Origin: JAKVAV01 sp964635965
GTDB lineage: Bacteria; Bacteroidota; Bacteroidia; Flavobacteriales_D; Cryomorphaceae
Direction: 5' to 3'
Assembly (NCBI GenBank): GCA_964635965.1
Contig: CAZWQX010000172.1
Location: 1-7,276, forward strand
Length of the DNA: 7,276 nt
Made by a program: the position numbers and the translations under genes. Under the pieces are notes generated by a model. It was given only the letters and a program-made list of their open reading frames with translations. It was not told the DNA's origin and searched no databases. Numbering within the stretch: position 1 is the first letter of the stretch; the number at the start of each line of letters is the position of its first letter. Below are positions 1 through 6,688 of this stretch, in pieces.

Positions 1-122
1 AACACATAGCCGGTAACCAAAAGAAACGCATTTCGCCAATTCCGATTTCGATAGAAAATCGACCAATAAAGAGCAAATGCACTTACTACAAATACCAGAA
101 ATGTTGTGCTGTTGAAAAGCAT
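1..122 (-). CDS. MBOAT family O-acyltransferase (AlgI/DltB-like), N-terminal fragment
   Basis: Read on the minus strand, an ATG at 122 opens a frame of 40 codons that runs off the window's left edge. The product begins MLFNSTTFLVFVVSAFALYW and continues through a short basic loop (FYRNRNWRN, residues 23-31) into a second hydrophobic stretch (AFLLVTGYV). The MLFNS start, the first helix ending in LYW, a basic loop, then an LLV-type second helix is the usual N-terminus of AlgI/DltB-like membrane-bound O-acyltransferases, which move acyl groups (often acetyl) onto extracytoplasmic polysaccharides. No in-frame ATG lies between the upstream stop and this one, so the start is well defined. The gene diverges from the autokinase gene with an 86-bp gap. 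The catalytic His lies outside the window, so activity and substrate cannot be judged. Family assignment rests on the N-terminus alone; a related multi-pass membrane protein is possible. Confidence 0.72.
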   Translation of the reverse strand, partial: MLFNSTTFLVFVVSAFALYWSIFYRNRNWRNAFLLVTGYV

Positions 123-180
123 TGGGGCGAATATAAACGCTTTGTCCTTGTTCTTAGCTTCGCTCGAATCGACGAAATTT

Positions 181-188
181 TACCTTTG
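181..188 (+). promoter_or_regulatory. Bacteroidota-type -7 promoter element TACCTTTG before the autokinase gene
   Basis: TACCTTTG matches the TAnnTTTG -7 consensus of the Bacteroidota primary sigma factor exactly and ends 20 nt before the ATG at 209. The expected start site near 193-197 would give a leader of roughly 12-16 nt. A -33 TTTG at the right distance is only weakly matched (TTCG at 159-162). It lies in the divergent intergenic region and faces the polysaccharide operon. Confidence 0.55.
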
Positions 189-208
189 TATCGGCCTGAG
201 CATGGTTA

Positions 209-2572
209 ATGACTAATAAAAAGACCAACATTATTGATACAGACGACCTTTTGGTCGTTTTGAAGTTTTTATCCAAAAATTTCCTGATTCTTCTGGTTAT
301 CCCGATTATCGCTGGAATTGGAGCTTATCTCTATGCACATCGTCTACCTGATGAGTTTGGGGCCAAGACCCAAATTCTCTTGGGTTCCGCTACGGGTTAT
401 GAATACCAAAGTCAGATTTATCGAAACTTAACGGGATACGGTTCGGGAATTAATCAAATCACCAACCAAATCAGGGTGCTTCAGTCTCACGATCTGATTT
501 CGGCGACTCTCGACAAGCTCGATTATCAAGTTTCCTATTACATAGTTGGAAGGGTCAAAACCACTGAGATTCCAAATATTGATGCTTTTGATGTTGATAT
601 TAAGCTCGTTGAATCTGATGGAGCCCTATTCGGCGTGCCCTTCGATGTTCAAATTGTTGATAGGGATAATTTCATTTTGATTTTTGATCAAAATGGGAAA
701 CAACAAGAACGCACACATAAGTTTAACGAAGATATTATCGAGGCCGAGTACTTGCTCAGATTAACCAGAAATGATCTGTTAAGTGAAGAAACCTTTGATC
801 AATTAAAGGATAACGACTACAGGTTTGTCGTTAACAGTAAGAACTATCTCATCAATAAGTACAAGGCCAACCTAAGGATTGGAAACGAAGAGAATACGAG
901 CATTTTGGTACTTTCCATGAGAGATGAGCTGGAACAAAAAGCAAAGACTTTTCTCGACACCCTTTCCAGCACTTATATAGATTACACCATAAAATCTCAG
1001 ATCGATCTAAATGAAAATACTCTGGATTATATCGATCGTCAATTGCGAGGAATAACCTCCATCCTTGATAGTATTGAGACCAACTTGGAGTATTACAAGG
1101 AACAAAGAGACATATTGGATTTAACACGAGAAGAGTCAGACTTCTTCGATAAATTACTAGGCTATGAATCGGAGAAAAGACAGATCAATCTTAAGCTCGA
1201 GTCTTTAGAATCTCTGGAGAATTACCTGATAACCAACAAGGAGAATTCTAAAATACTTCCGCCTGCGATTTATATTATCGATGATGACTTCCTCCAGGGG
1301 GCTCTGCGCGAACTTTATAACCTCGAAGTCCAAAAATCGCAAGCCGCCTACGATATTAAGCAAGGTAGTCCTGGCGCTGACCGAGCGGCAAAGACGATGC
1401 AAAGTCTTCGTTCAAATATTCTGGTTTACATCAATAATCTGCGAGGTGCAATGGCCGATCGGCTCAAGGATATCAGGGCTGAAATTGACTATTATGAAGG
1501 TCTTTTGCGGCGATTACCTGAGTCTCAAAGGGAGCTTCTTAATATTGAAAGGAACCTGGATGTAAACGAGAAAATGTTCGTTTACCTATTAGAAAAGAAA
1601 GCGAATACAGTGATTGCCAGAGCGGCGATTGTACCTGAAGTAAGTATTATTGAAGTTGGGAGAGGAGTAGGGGTTGTAGGACCTGAAAAAGATCGAATTC
1701 TTTATTACGGTCTTGCCGGAGGATTCTTTTTTGCTTTGATCATCGCATTCTTTAGAATGATCTTTTTCGATCGAATCCAGAATACCAGAGAACTCAAGCA
1801 GATCACTTCCTTACCAATCTTGGGAGGAGTTCCTGGAACTGAGGCGGATCGAGATGAGAGATTGGTTGTATCATCTAACAGCAGGACAAATGTGGCTGAG
1901 GCCTTTAGAAGCATTCGTACGAATCTTCAATATTTCAGTGATTCGCCTGGTAGTAAGCTATTGTTGGCCACAAGTTTGCATCCTGGCGAAGGGAAGACAT
2001 TTTGTTCAGTAAACATCGGAGCGATCCTTGCAGGTGCCCACAAACGAGTTCTGGTTCTCGACTTCGACATGCACAAACCCAAAGTGCATAGATCATTGGG
2101 CTTGGCTAATGATAAGGGCTTATCAACTTACATTGTTGCAAAAAATACAATTGAAGAGATTATCCAATCTACCAACGTAGAGAATCTAGATGTTATTACC
2201 GCAGGACCAATCCCTCCTAATGCATCTGAATTGGTCTTGAGTCCGAAAGTTGAAGAGCTTTTGACCGAACTCAAGAATCGCTACGATTACATAATGGTGG
2301 ATACTCCTCCCTTAATGTTGATATCGGATTCAATGGTGCTGATGCGTCATGTTGATATTGGTATGTTCGTGCTCAACACCGAGAAGGCTACCAAAGGGGG
2401 AGTTAAACAGCTTGAAGAGATAGTTGAAGTCAATAAGCTTCATCATACAGCCCTGATTCTCAACAATGTCAAGGCCAAACGCTGGAAATACTATTACAGC
2501 CGATATGCCTATAGATATGGCTATGGCTACGGCTATGGCTACGGTTACGGAGATGAAAAATCACGGAAATAA
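209..2572 (+). CDS. wzc: Wzc-like polysaccharide co-polymerase / tyrosine autokinase (BY-kinase)
   Basis: This 787-residue inner-membrane protein probably controls chain length and export of the polysaccharide through cycles of tyrosine autophosphorylation. An N-terminal Wzz-like region carries the first membrane helix (about 25-43). A long, charged, probably coiled-coil periplasmic region follows (about 250-460), then a GNVR-type segment and a second membrane helix (about 498-516). The cytoplasmic kinase domain has the ExxRxxR oligomerisation motif (E564, R567, R570), Walker A (PGEGKT, K596), Walker A' (DFDMHKP, D618 and D620) and Walker B (MVDTPP, D698). The C-terminus holds eleven tyrosines between 761 and 780, the expected phosphoacceptor cluster. 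The length is normal for kinase-fused co-polymerases. ATG 209 is the first start after an in-frame stop at 197-199. The stop overlaps the next start by one base (TAATG), implying translational coupling. No outer-membrane Wza partner or Wzb phosphatase is in the window. Confidence 0.93.
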   Translation: MTNKKTNIIDTDDLLVVLKFLSKNFLILLVIPIIAGIGAYLYAHRLPDEFGAKTQILLGSATGYEYQSQIYRNLTGYGSGINQITNQIRVLQSHDLISATLDKLDYQVSYYIVGRVKTTEIPNIDAFDVDIKLVESDGALFGVPFDVQIVDRDNFILIFDQNGKQQERTHKFNEDIIEAEYLLRLTRNDLLSEETFDQLKDNDYRFVVNSKNYLINKYKANLRIGNEENTSILVLSMRDELEQKAKTFLDTLSSTYIDYTIKSQIDLNENTLDYIDRQLRGITSILDSIETNLEYYKEQRDILDLTREESDFFDKLLGYESEKRQINLKLESLESLENYLITNKENSKILPPAIYIIDDDFLQGALRELYNLEVQKSQAAYDIKQGSPGADRAAKTMQSLRSNILVYINNLRGAMADRLKDIRAEIDYYEGLLRRLPESQRELLNIERNLDVNEKMFVYLLEKKANTVIARAAIVPEVSIIEVGRGVGVVGPEKDRILYYGLAGGFFFALIIAFFRMIFFDRIQNTRELKQITSLPILGGVPGTEADRDERLVVSSNSRTNVAEAFRSIRTNLQYFSDSPGSKLLLATSLHPGEGKTFCSVNIGAILAGAHKRVLVLDFDMHKPKVHRSLGLANDKGLSTYIVAKNTIEEIIQSTNVENLDVITAGPIPPNASELVLSPKVEELLTELKNRYDYIMVDTPPLMLISDSMVLMRHVDIGMFVLNTEKATKGGVKQLEEIVEVNKLHHTALILNNVKAKRWKYYYSRYAYRYGYGYGYGYGYGDEKSRK
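2516..2551 (+). repeat. Six-fold hexanucleotide TAYGGN repeat encoding the (Tyr-Gly)6 tail
   Basis: Six tandem TAYGGN hexamers encode residues 770-781 of the autokinase as alternating Tyr and Gly. The units differ only at the third codon positions (TAT or TAC; GGC, GGT or GGA). They sit inside the predicted phosphotyrosine cluster, so gain or loss of a unit would stay in frame and change the number of phosphoacceptor tyrosines. Confidence 0.85.
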
Positions 2573-3123
2573 TGGGTTTTTTCGCTCGTGAAGAACTCGA
2601 AAAAATGGGGTTTGCATCTCTTGGAATTGAGGTCCGAATTTCCAAAAAGGTCTCCATATATAACCCCCATCTTATTTCTATCGGAAATCATGTGAGGATT
2701 GATGACTTTGCTATCATCAGCCCGACCGAAGCCACTTTCAAAATTGGAAATTACGTTCATATTGCGGCGCATTGCATGGTTATTGGACGTGAAAAAATTA
2801 CACTCTCTGATTTTTCCGGACTGTCAGGAAGGGTTACGATATATTCAAGTTCTGATGATTATTCGGGTGAGTTTTTAACCAATCCAACTGTACCTGAAGA
2901 ATTCACGAATGTGCAGTCTGCTCCTGTATCACTCGGAAGGCATGTCATTGTTGGAGCTGGTTCAATAATCCTCCCAAACGTTGATATTGGGATGGCTTCT
3001 GCAATTTCAGCTATGTCATTGGTTACTCGGAATATCCCCGAAGAAGTGATCGCCGCAGGAATACCGTGCCGAGTTGTTAAGAAGAGAAGTTCTCGGTTAT
3101 TGGATTTGGAAAAGCGCCTTTAG
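2572..3123 (+). CDS. Left-handed beta-helix (hexapeptide repeat) acetyltransferase, sugar O- or N-acetylating
   Basis: This 183-residue soluble protein is predicted to transfer acetyl from acetyl-CoA to a sugar, either on a nucleotide-activated precursor or on the growing polysaccharide. Imperfect hexapeptide turns run through it (IGNHVRI near 37-43, IGNYVHI near 58-64, LGRHVIVGAGSIILPNV at 121-137). The family's C-terminal cap is present, with NIPEEVIAAGIPCRVVKKR at 154-172. His64 and His67 lie in the YVHIAAH segment and are candidate catalytic residues. The SGLSGRVTIYSSSDDYSGE region (82-100) is a large loop common in galactoside-O-acetyltransferase/maltose-acetyltransferase-like enzymes of polysaccharide loci. 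The ATG overlaps the autokinase stop (TAATG), fixing the start by coupling. The nearby VioA-type aminotransferase, though on the other strand, makes N-acetylation of a 4-amino-4,6-dideoxy sugar (VioB-like role) plausible; that substrate is inference. The stop lies 4 bp from the stop of the convergent glycosyltransferase gene. Confidence 0.88.
   Translation: MGFFAREELEKMGFASLGIEVRISKKVSIYNPHLISIGNHVRIDDFAIISPTEATFKIGNYVHIAAHCMVIGREKITLSDFSGLSGRVTIYSSSDDYSGEFLTNPTVPEEFTNVQSAPVSLGRHVIVGAGSIILPNVDIGMASAISAMSLVTRNIPEEVIAAGIPCRVVKKRSSRLLDLEKRL
2577..2605 (+). repeat. Perfect 8-bp inverted repeat (TTTTTTCG ... CGAAAAAA) in the 5' end of the acetyltransferase gene
   Basis: TTTTTTCG at 2577-2584 pairs with CGAAAAAA at 2598-2605 across a 13-nt loop, within codons 2-12 of the acetyltransferase. 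The stem is mostly A:U, so the hairpin is weak. It could modulate coupled translation or be a by-product of Phe and Lys codons. It is not a convincing terminator because it lies inside a gene and has no T-tract on its 3' side. Confidence 0.35.
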
Positions 3124-3127
3124 AGAA

Positions 3128-4003
3128 TTATCGTTTTAGTCTCCTATATCTCCATTTGAGCCGAAGCAGTAATCGACGTCTTATTGGCAATTCAGAAAAG
3201 AAACGATTGAAATTTTCATTTCGGTTTTCCTTCGCCAGGATTACTTGCCGCTCAAAAAGATATAGTGTTTGTCTTGCCAGTTCTTTTTCCTTCAGTTCTT
3301 TAAATAATTGCACCAATGTGGAATACTTGTGTAGTCCCCTCTCGAATTTATCCTTGCTGCTCCAAATTCCACTTTCGTGGCTGCGGTGTGCGGAAAGAAC
3401 TTGATCAATGTATTTTGCCTTACCTGATTTGAGGGCAAAACCAATAATAAAGACGTCGGGGTTCAAAACCGAAAAGAAAGATTCGGGAAGCTCTGTAGGA
3501 AGTGCATTCCTGCGCAACATGATCGAATTGGTCGCGGGACCGTGATTATTTATTAAGTCACCCAAAGCAAATGACTCAGGTTGGCCTTCTAAAACCGAAG
3601 CTTCTAGTATTTCTCCTCCTGCGTCAATCCTGCAATAATTTGCGTAGGCCAAATAAGTGGATTGGTCTGCTCGGAACTCATCAACCTGGAGCCTCAGCTT
3701 TAAGCTATTCGTCCAAACATCATCACCTTCGCAAATAGAGATGAGCTCACCTTTACTTTTCGATAATGCGAACTGAAAGTTTCCTGCGGGCCCCAGATTT
3801 TTTTCAGTTTTATAAACCTTAATTCGATCATCCCCCGTTGCTAATTGACTAATAACTGTAAAAGTGCCATCCTCAGAATGATCGTCGCTTATGATTACCT
3901 CAAAATTTGAATATGTCTGATTGAGAATACCATTTAAACAATCTTCGATAAAAGCTTCGTGATTAAAGGTCAAGACGATTACAGAAACGAGCGGCTCATT
4001 CAT
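3128..4003 (-). CDS. GT2 family glycosyltransferase (GT-A fold)
   Basis: The 291-residue product begins MNEPLVSVIVLTFNHEAFIE, the typical first strand and nucleotide-binding loop of family 2 glycosyltransferases. It also has the SDD acidic motif (39-41) and an EGDD motif (92-95) in place of the metal-binding DXD. A candidate acceptor segment, GPATNSIMLRR, lies at 155-165. The C-terminus (about 274-291) is strongly basic and hydrophobic, which may attach the enzyme to the inner membrane, where it would add a sugar to a lipid-linked repeat unit. It is the last gene of the minus-strand cassette. Its ATG overlaps the end of the aminotransferase gene by 8 nt (ATGAATGA), implying coupled translation. 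Its stop is 4 bp from the convergent acetyltransferase stop, leaving no room for a terminator. Donor and linkage cannot be read from the sequence. Confidence 0.9.
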   Translation of the reverse strand: MNEPLVSVIVLTFNHEAFIEDCLNGILNQTYSNFEVIISDDHSEDGTFTVISQLATGDDRIKVYKTEKNLGPAGNFQFALSKSKGELISICEGDDVWTNSLKLRLQVDEFRADQSTYLAYANYCRIDAGGEILEASVLEGQPESFALGDLINNHGPATNSIMLRRNALPTELPESFFSVLNPDVFIIGFALKSGKAKYIDQVLSAHRSHESGIWSSKDKFERGLHKYSTLVQLFKELKEKELARQTLYLFERQVILAKENRNENFNRFFSELPIRRRLLLRLKWRYRRLKR

Positions 4004-5072
4004 TTTTTAAGACAACCTTCAATACTTCTTCCTGCTCAGACGAGGTTATTGTATGATACAGGGGTAAACAACATACTCTTGCACTTAGATCCTCTGCTAT
4101 AGGACAACTTGAGTATTCTACATAGTCTAAAAGATTCAGGGCAGGATTAAAATAGCGTCGTAACTCAATGCCATTTTTCGAAGCAGAGGTTATCGCTTCT
4201 TTGAGCTTTTCTTCCGAGCCGAAGAATAATGGGAAATAAGCGCAATTGTATCCTGAGAAGTCTTTAATCGAAATGGTCTTCAGCGAGGTGTTACGGATAT
4301 TATCAGCATAGAACAGCCACTGTTCTTTTCTTTTTTCAATCAAGTCTGGTGCTTTCTTCAAATTCAACAAGCCCATAGCAGCATGGAACTCTGACATTTT
4401 TGCATTTATCCCAACGCCGTCAAAGGCATTCACTCCGACGTGTCCGAAGTTTCTGTACCGCACTATTCTCTCTTTGTCCTCCTCGTTCTTGCAAATCACG
4501 GCACCGCCATTTACCGAGTGAAAAATTTTTGTCGAATGAAAACTGAGCGTAGTCAAGTCGCCAAAACTGCCGATCGATTTATTTCGGAATCTGGTTCCAA
4601 AAGCATGAGCCCCATCGTATATCAGCTTGATATGGTGCTTTTCGGCCACCGCTTGAAGTGAATTCAAATCACAGGGATTTCCATAAACGTGGGTTGCAAG
4701 GATTGCAGTGGTTTCAGATGTGATTTTTGATTCGACTTCCTCCGGTGAAATGCAAGCGGTGTTTGGATCAATATCGGCAAATACCGGTTTCATCCGTTCC
4801 CAAACTATTGAAGAAGTAGTAGCCACATATGAGTAAGGAGTTGTTATAATCTCTCCGTTTTCAGGTAACGAGTGCAAGCTCAGTTGAAGGGCTGCAGTGC
4901 CATTTGAAACAACTGCCAAATGTTCCACCTCTAAAAAGTCAGCTAACCTCTCTTCAAATTCCGTTAGTAGCGGGCCTTGATTCGTGAGCCAACCGTTTGT
5001 CCAAATCCGATCCGTTAGCCTCTTGTATTCGGAAATATCGGGCAAGTAAGGTTTAGTTACAGGAATTCTCAT
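3996..5072 (-). CDS. PLP-dependent sugar aminotransferase, DegT/DnrJ/EryC1/StrS family (VioA-like)
   Basis: This enzyme should aminate a nucleotide-linked keto-deoxyhexose, most likely dTDP-4-keto-6-deoxyglucose to dTDP-4-amino-4,6-dideoxyglucose, using glutamate and PLP. The N-terminus (IPVTKPYLP), WLTNQGPLLTEFE, SNGTAALQLSL, TTPYSYVATTSS, VYGNPCD and INAKMSEFHAAMGL segments are characteristic of the family and resemble VioA-type 4-aminotransferases as I recall them. The PLP lysine is K182 in SFHSTK and the ring-binding acid is D153 in YDGAHAFG, counted from the chosen start. I start at ATG 5072 rather than an in-frame start at 5096 because its ATG overlaps the sulfotransferase TGA as ATGA and gives the normal family N-terminus; the product is 358 residues. 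A 3-amino (FdtB-like) specificity is less likely but not excluded. The dTDP-glucose synthase and dehydratase it would need are not in the window. Confidence 0.92.
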   Translation of the reverse strand: MRIPVTKPYLPDISEYKRLTDRIWTNGWLTNQGPLLTEFEERLADFLEVEHLAVVSNGTAALQLSLHSLPENGEIITTPYSYVATTSSIVWERMKPVFADIDPNTACISPEEVESKITSETTAILATHVYGNPCDLNSLQAVAEKHHIKLIYDGAHAFGTRFRNKSIGSFGDLTTLSFHSTKIFHSVNGGAVICKNEEDKERIVRYRNFGHVGVNAFDGVGINAKMSEFHAAMGLLNLKKAPDLIEKRKEQWLFYADNIRNTSLKTISIKDFSGYNCAYFPLFFGSEEKLKEAITSASKNGIELRRYFNPALNLLDYVEYSSCPIAEDLSARVCCLPLYHTITSSEQEEVLKVVLKNE

Positions 5073-5722
5073 GTGTGAACCCTTTTGTTCAACCAAGGCA
5101 TGGTCGCAACCTTGGATTTGATTCCTAGAAATGTACTTAATCTATTTACAGAATTAGGTTCAGATAAATTCAGGACAAGGAGAGAAGTATCCGTGTCAAA
5201 AGTCCTTTTCGCTATTCGAATGTGCTCTTCGTAATCATTGATTAACGACGCTCTTTGGTACGGATCAGATTCAGGACTGGTGTAGAGAAATCGATTTGCG
5301 TGCCAAGCGAAGCCATGATAGCGGTAAGGAGATTCTTTCAGCGTATCCTTATTCAATGGATTACCAAATACGCTTTGATGAAAAGCCACCAGCGAATTGT
5401 ACCATATTTCGGCACTATTTCTAATCGTCAGAATATATTTCGCATCAGGATAATTTTCCGCAAGGACTGAAAGGCTTTTAGTCCCACTGAAGGGTAAATC
5501 CTGAAAGAATTCTGCCGAATCACAGTAGTCCACAAAACCACTCCAATCATTGACGTTTAGGTCTTTTATCAGCATTTCTCCCTCGGCTTGATCTCCACAA
5601 GCATATCCGTGTATTTTCATGAATTCCAGAAGAGAGGTGGTACCCGTCTTATTCATCCCGATACAGAATACCTTTCTGTTCGATAATCTCGTCCTGATAT
5701 CTTTGTGTGAAGCCACGGTCAA
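5069..5722 (-). CDS. PAPS-dependent sulfotransferase family protein
   Basis: This 217-residue protein is predicted to transfer sulfate from PAPS to a carbohydrate. The N-terminal VFCIGMNKTGTTSL (18-31) is the 5'-phosphosulfate-binding loop, with K25 as the key lysine. YILTIRNSAEIWYNSL (96-111) fits the 3'-phosphate-binding site, with R101 and S110. The C-terminus (LSTFLGI and PWLNKR, about 195-214) resembles the end of small bacterial sulfotransferases. It is short but both cofactor motifs are present. No ATG is available before the PAPS loop: the choices are TTG 5722 or GTG 5716, and the first internal ATG (codon 23) would cut into the loop. It heads the minus-strand cassette and overlaps the aminotransferase start by ATGA. 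Its start almost touches the divergent glycosyltransferase start. The substrate is probably the polysaccharide or a sugar intermediate; this is inferred from context. Confidence 0.85.
   Translation of the reverse strand: MTVASHKDIRTRLSNRKVFCIGMNKTGTTSLLEFMKIHGYACGDQAEGEMLIKDLNVNDWSGFVDYCDSAEFFQDLPFSGTKSLSVLAENYPDAKYILTIRNSAEIWYNSLVAFHQSVFGNPLNKDTLKESPYRYHGFAWHANRFLYTSPESDPYQRASLINDYEEHIRIAKRTFDTDTSLLVLNLSEPNSVNRLSTFLGIKSKVATMPWLNKRVHT
5698..5705 (+). promoter_or_regulatory. Bacteroidota-type -7 promoter element TATCTTTG before the middle glycosyltransferase
   Basis: TATCTTTG matches TAnnTTTG exactly and lies inside the 5' end of the divergent sulfotransferase gene. It ends 22 nt before TTG 5728, close to the 20-nt spacing seen before the autokinase. 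A start site near 5710-5714 would exclude the upstream GTG at 5707 as a start codon. No good -33 TTTG was seen. The downstream gene needs its own promoter because the genes before it point the other way. Confidence 0.5.
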
Positions 5723-5727
5723 ATATC

Positions 5728-6684
5728 TTGAAAGTTTCGGTAATCATTCCTCTTTATAATCAGGCCCGTTTTATAGAACGTGCGATCTCTTCTGCACTTG
5801 CTCAAAATGAAACAGCTGAAGTGGTTGTAGTCAATGACGCTTCCACTGATGACGGGGTGGAGCGGGTTGAGAGAATCATTTCCGAAGATCAAAGAGTAAA
5901 GCTGATTTCACAAAAAGGAAAAACACCAAAAGGAGCTGGGGCCGCCCGTAATCTGGGTATAAAAAACTCCCATCAAACGTTTATAGCCTTTTTAGATGCA
6001 GATGATTACATGCTGGCCAATAGGTTTAAACGAACCGCCGAATTCTTTGAACTTAATCCAAATGCCGATGCTGTTTGTGAAGCTCTGGGATACGAATCGA
6101 ATAAAAGAGTGACAATGATGTCGAAAAGCGTTCCTCCCAACCGAGTTTTTTTCGAGATGGAACCCTTTGGGAATTCCGGTCATTTTTCCGTTTGCGGACT
6201 AACGGTAAAGGCGCACTCTGCAAGAGAACTCGGTGGTTTTTCCGAAAAACTTGTAATCGGTGAAGACACGGAATGGTTAACAAGGTTGGTCTTGTCTAAC
6301 GAAGTTGTGGTTGGGAATTTATCTGATCCTGTTGCAATAAGGGGTATCCATGATTCAAACACAACTATAACATCTGATAGACATCCAAAAGACAAGCCTA
6401 GAATGACTGCTCTTTTACTTGTCTGGGCTAAGAATTCAAGACAATCATGGGAGGTGTTGAAAGTGTTGGTCGATTTACACTTGAAGTATCACTACGAGGA
6501 GAACAGATTGAATTCAACCAAATCAGCCTGGAAAAAGAAACGAGAAGATCTAAAGCAGATATTCTTTCTAACCCGCTTGAATTCAGATCTGCTAAAGGTT
6601 CCCAAGGTTAAATACTTTATCCGAACCGTTCTAGGGCTCCCTGTCAAAACTCATTTGGATTATTATCGGAGTTCCGATTCGTAA
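5728..6684 (+). CDS. GT2 family glycosyltransferase (GT-A fold)
   Basis: Numbering is from TTG 5728 (318 residues). The N-terminus reads MKVSVIIPLYNQARFI, the standard first strand of family 2 glycosyltransferases. NDAS (36-39) is the nucleotide-binding acidic site, LDADD (89-93) the metal-binding DXD, and GEDTEW (178-183) carries the usual catalytic-base region. The last 60 or so residues are basic and may lie against the membrane. It probably adds one sugar of the repeat unit. No ATG start exists after the in-frame TGA at 5695: the choices are GTG 5707 (seven extra residues, overlapping the sulfotransferase start) and TTG 5728. I prefer 5728 because it gives the canonical N-terminus and lies just downstream of a consensus -7 element; GTG 5707 remains possible. 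A further glycosyltransferase gene follows after 21 nt. Confidence 0.9.
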   Translation: MKVSVIIPLYNQARFIERAISSALAQNETAEVVVVNDASTDDGVERVERIISEDQRVKLISQKGKTPKGAGAARNLGIKNSHQTFIAFLDADDYMLANRFKRTAEFFELNPNADAVCEALGYESNKRVTMMSKSVPPNRVFFEMEPFGNSGHFSVCGLTVKAHSARELGGFSEKLVIGEDTEWLTRLVLSNEVVVGNLSDPVAIRGIHDSNTTITSDRHPKDKPRMTALLLVWAKNSRQSWEVLKVLVDLHLKYHYEENRLNSTKSAWKKKREDLKQIFFLTRLNSDLLKVPKVKYFIRTVLGLPVKTHLDYYRSSDS

Positions 6685-6688
6685 TAGA

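Noticed and set aside
128..135. TATATTCG on the minus strand, one mismatch from TAnnTTTG, before the MBOAT gene
   Set aside because: It ends only about 5 nt before the start codon and has one mismatch; too close to be a convincing promoter.
3..209. Open plus-strand frame from the left edge ending in TAA that overlaps the autokinase ATG as TAATG, resembling a coupled upstream gene
   Set aside because: Its translation is rich in Lys, Arg, Pro and Cys without recognisable features, and it is antisense to the clear MBOAT N-terminus, so it is a shadow.
1281..1565. 94-codon plus-strand frame inside the autokinase gene
   Set aside because: It lies wholly within the well-supported kinase reading frame and its product has no recognisable features.
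3100..3150. Bidirectional terminator between the convergent acetyltransferase and glycosyltransferase genes
   Set aside because: Only 4 bp separate the stop codons and no GC-rich stem with a T-tract was seen in either gene end.
5073..5096. Longer aminotransferase start giving eight extra residues (MVEQKGSH)
   Set aside because: Those residues are not typical of the family, and the ATGA overlap at 5069-5072 supports the internal ATG.
3110..5735. Inverted repeats flanking the minus-strand cassette, as for an invertible promoter or cassette
   Set aside because: Eye comparison of the two borders showed only short AT-rich similarities; nothing long enough to support site-specific inversion.
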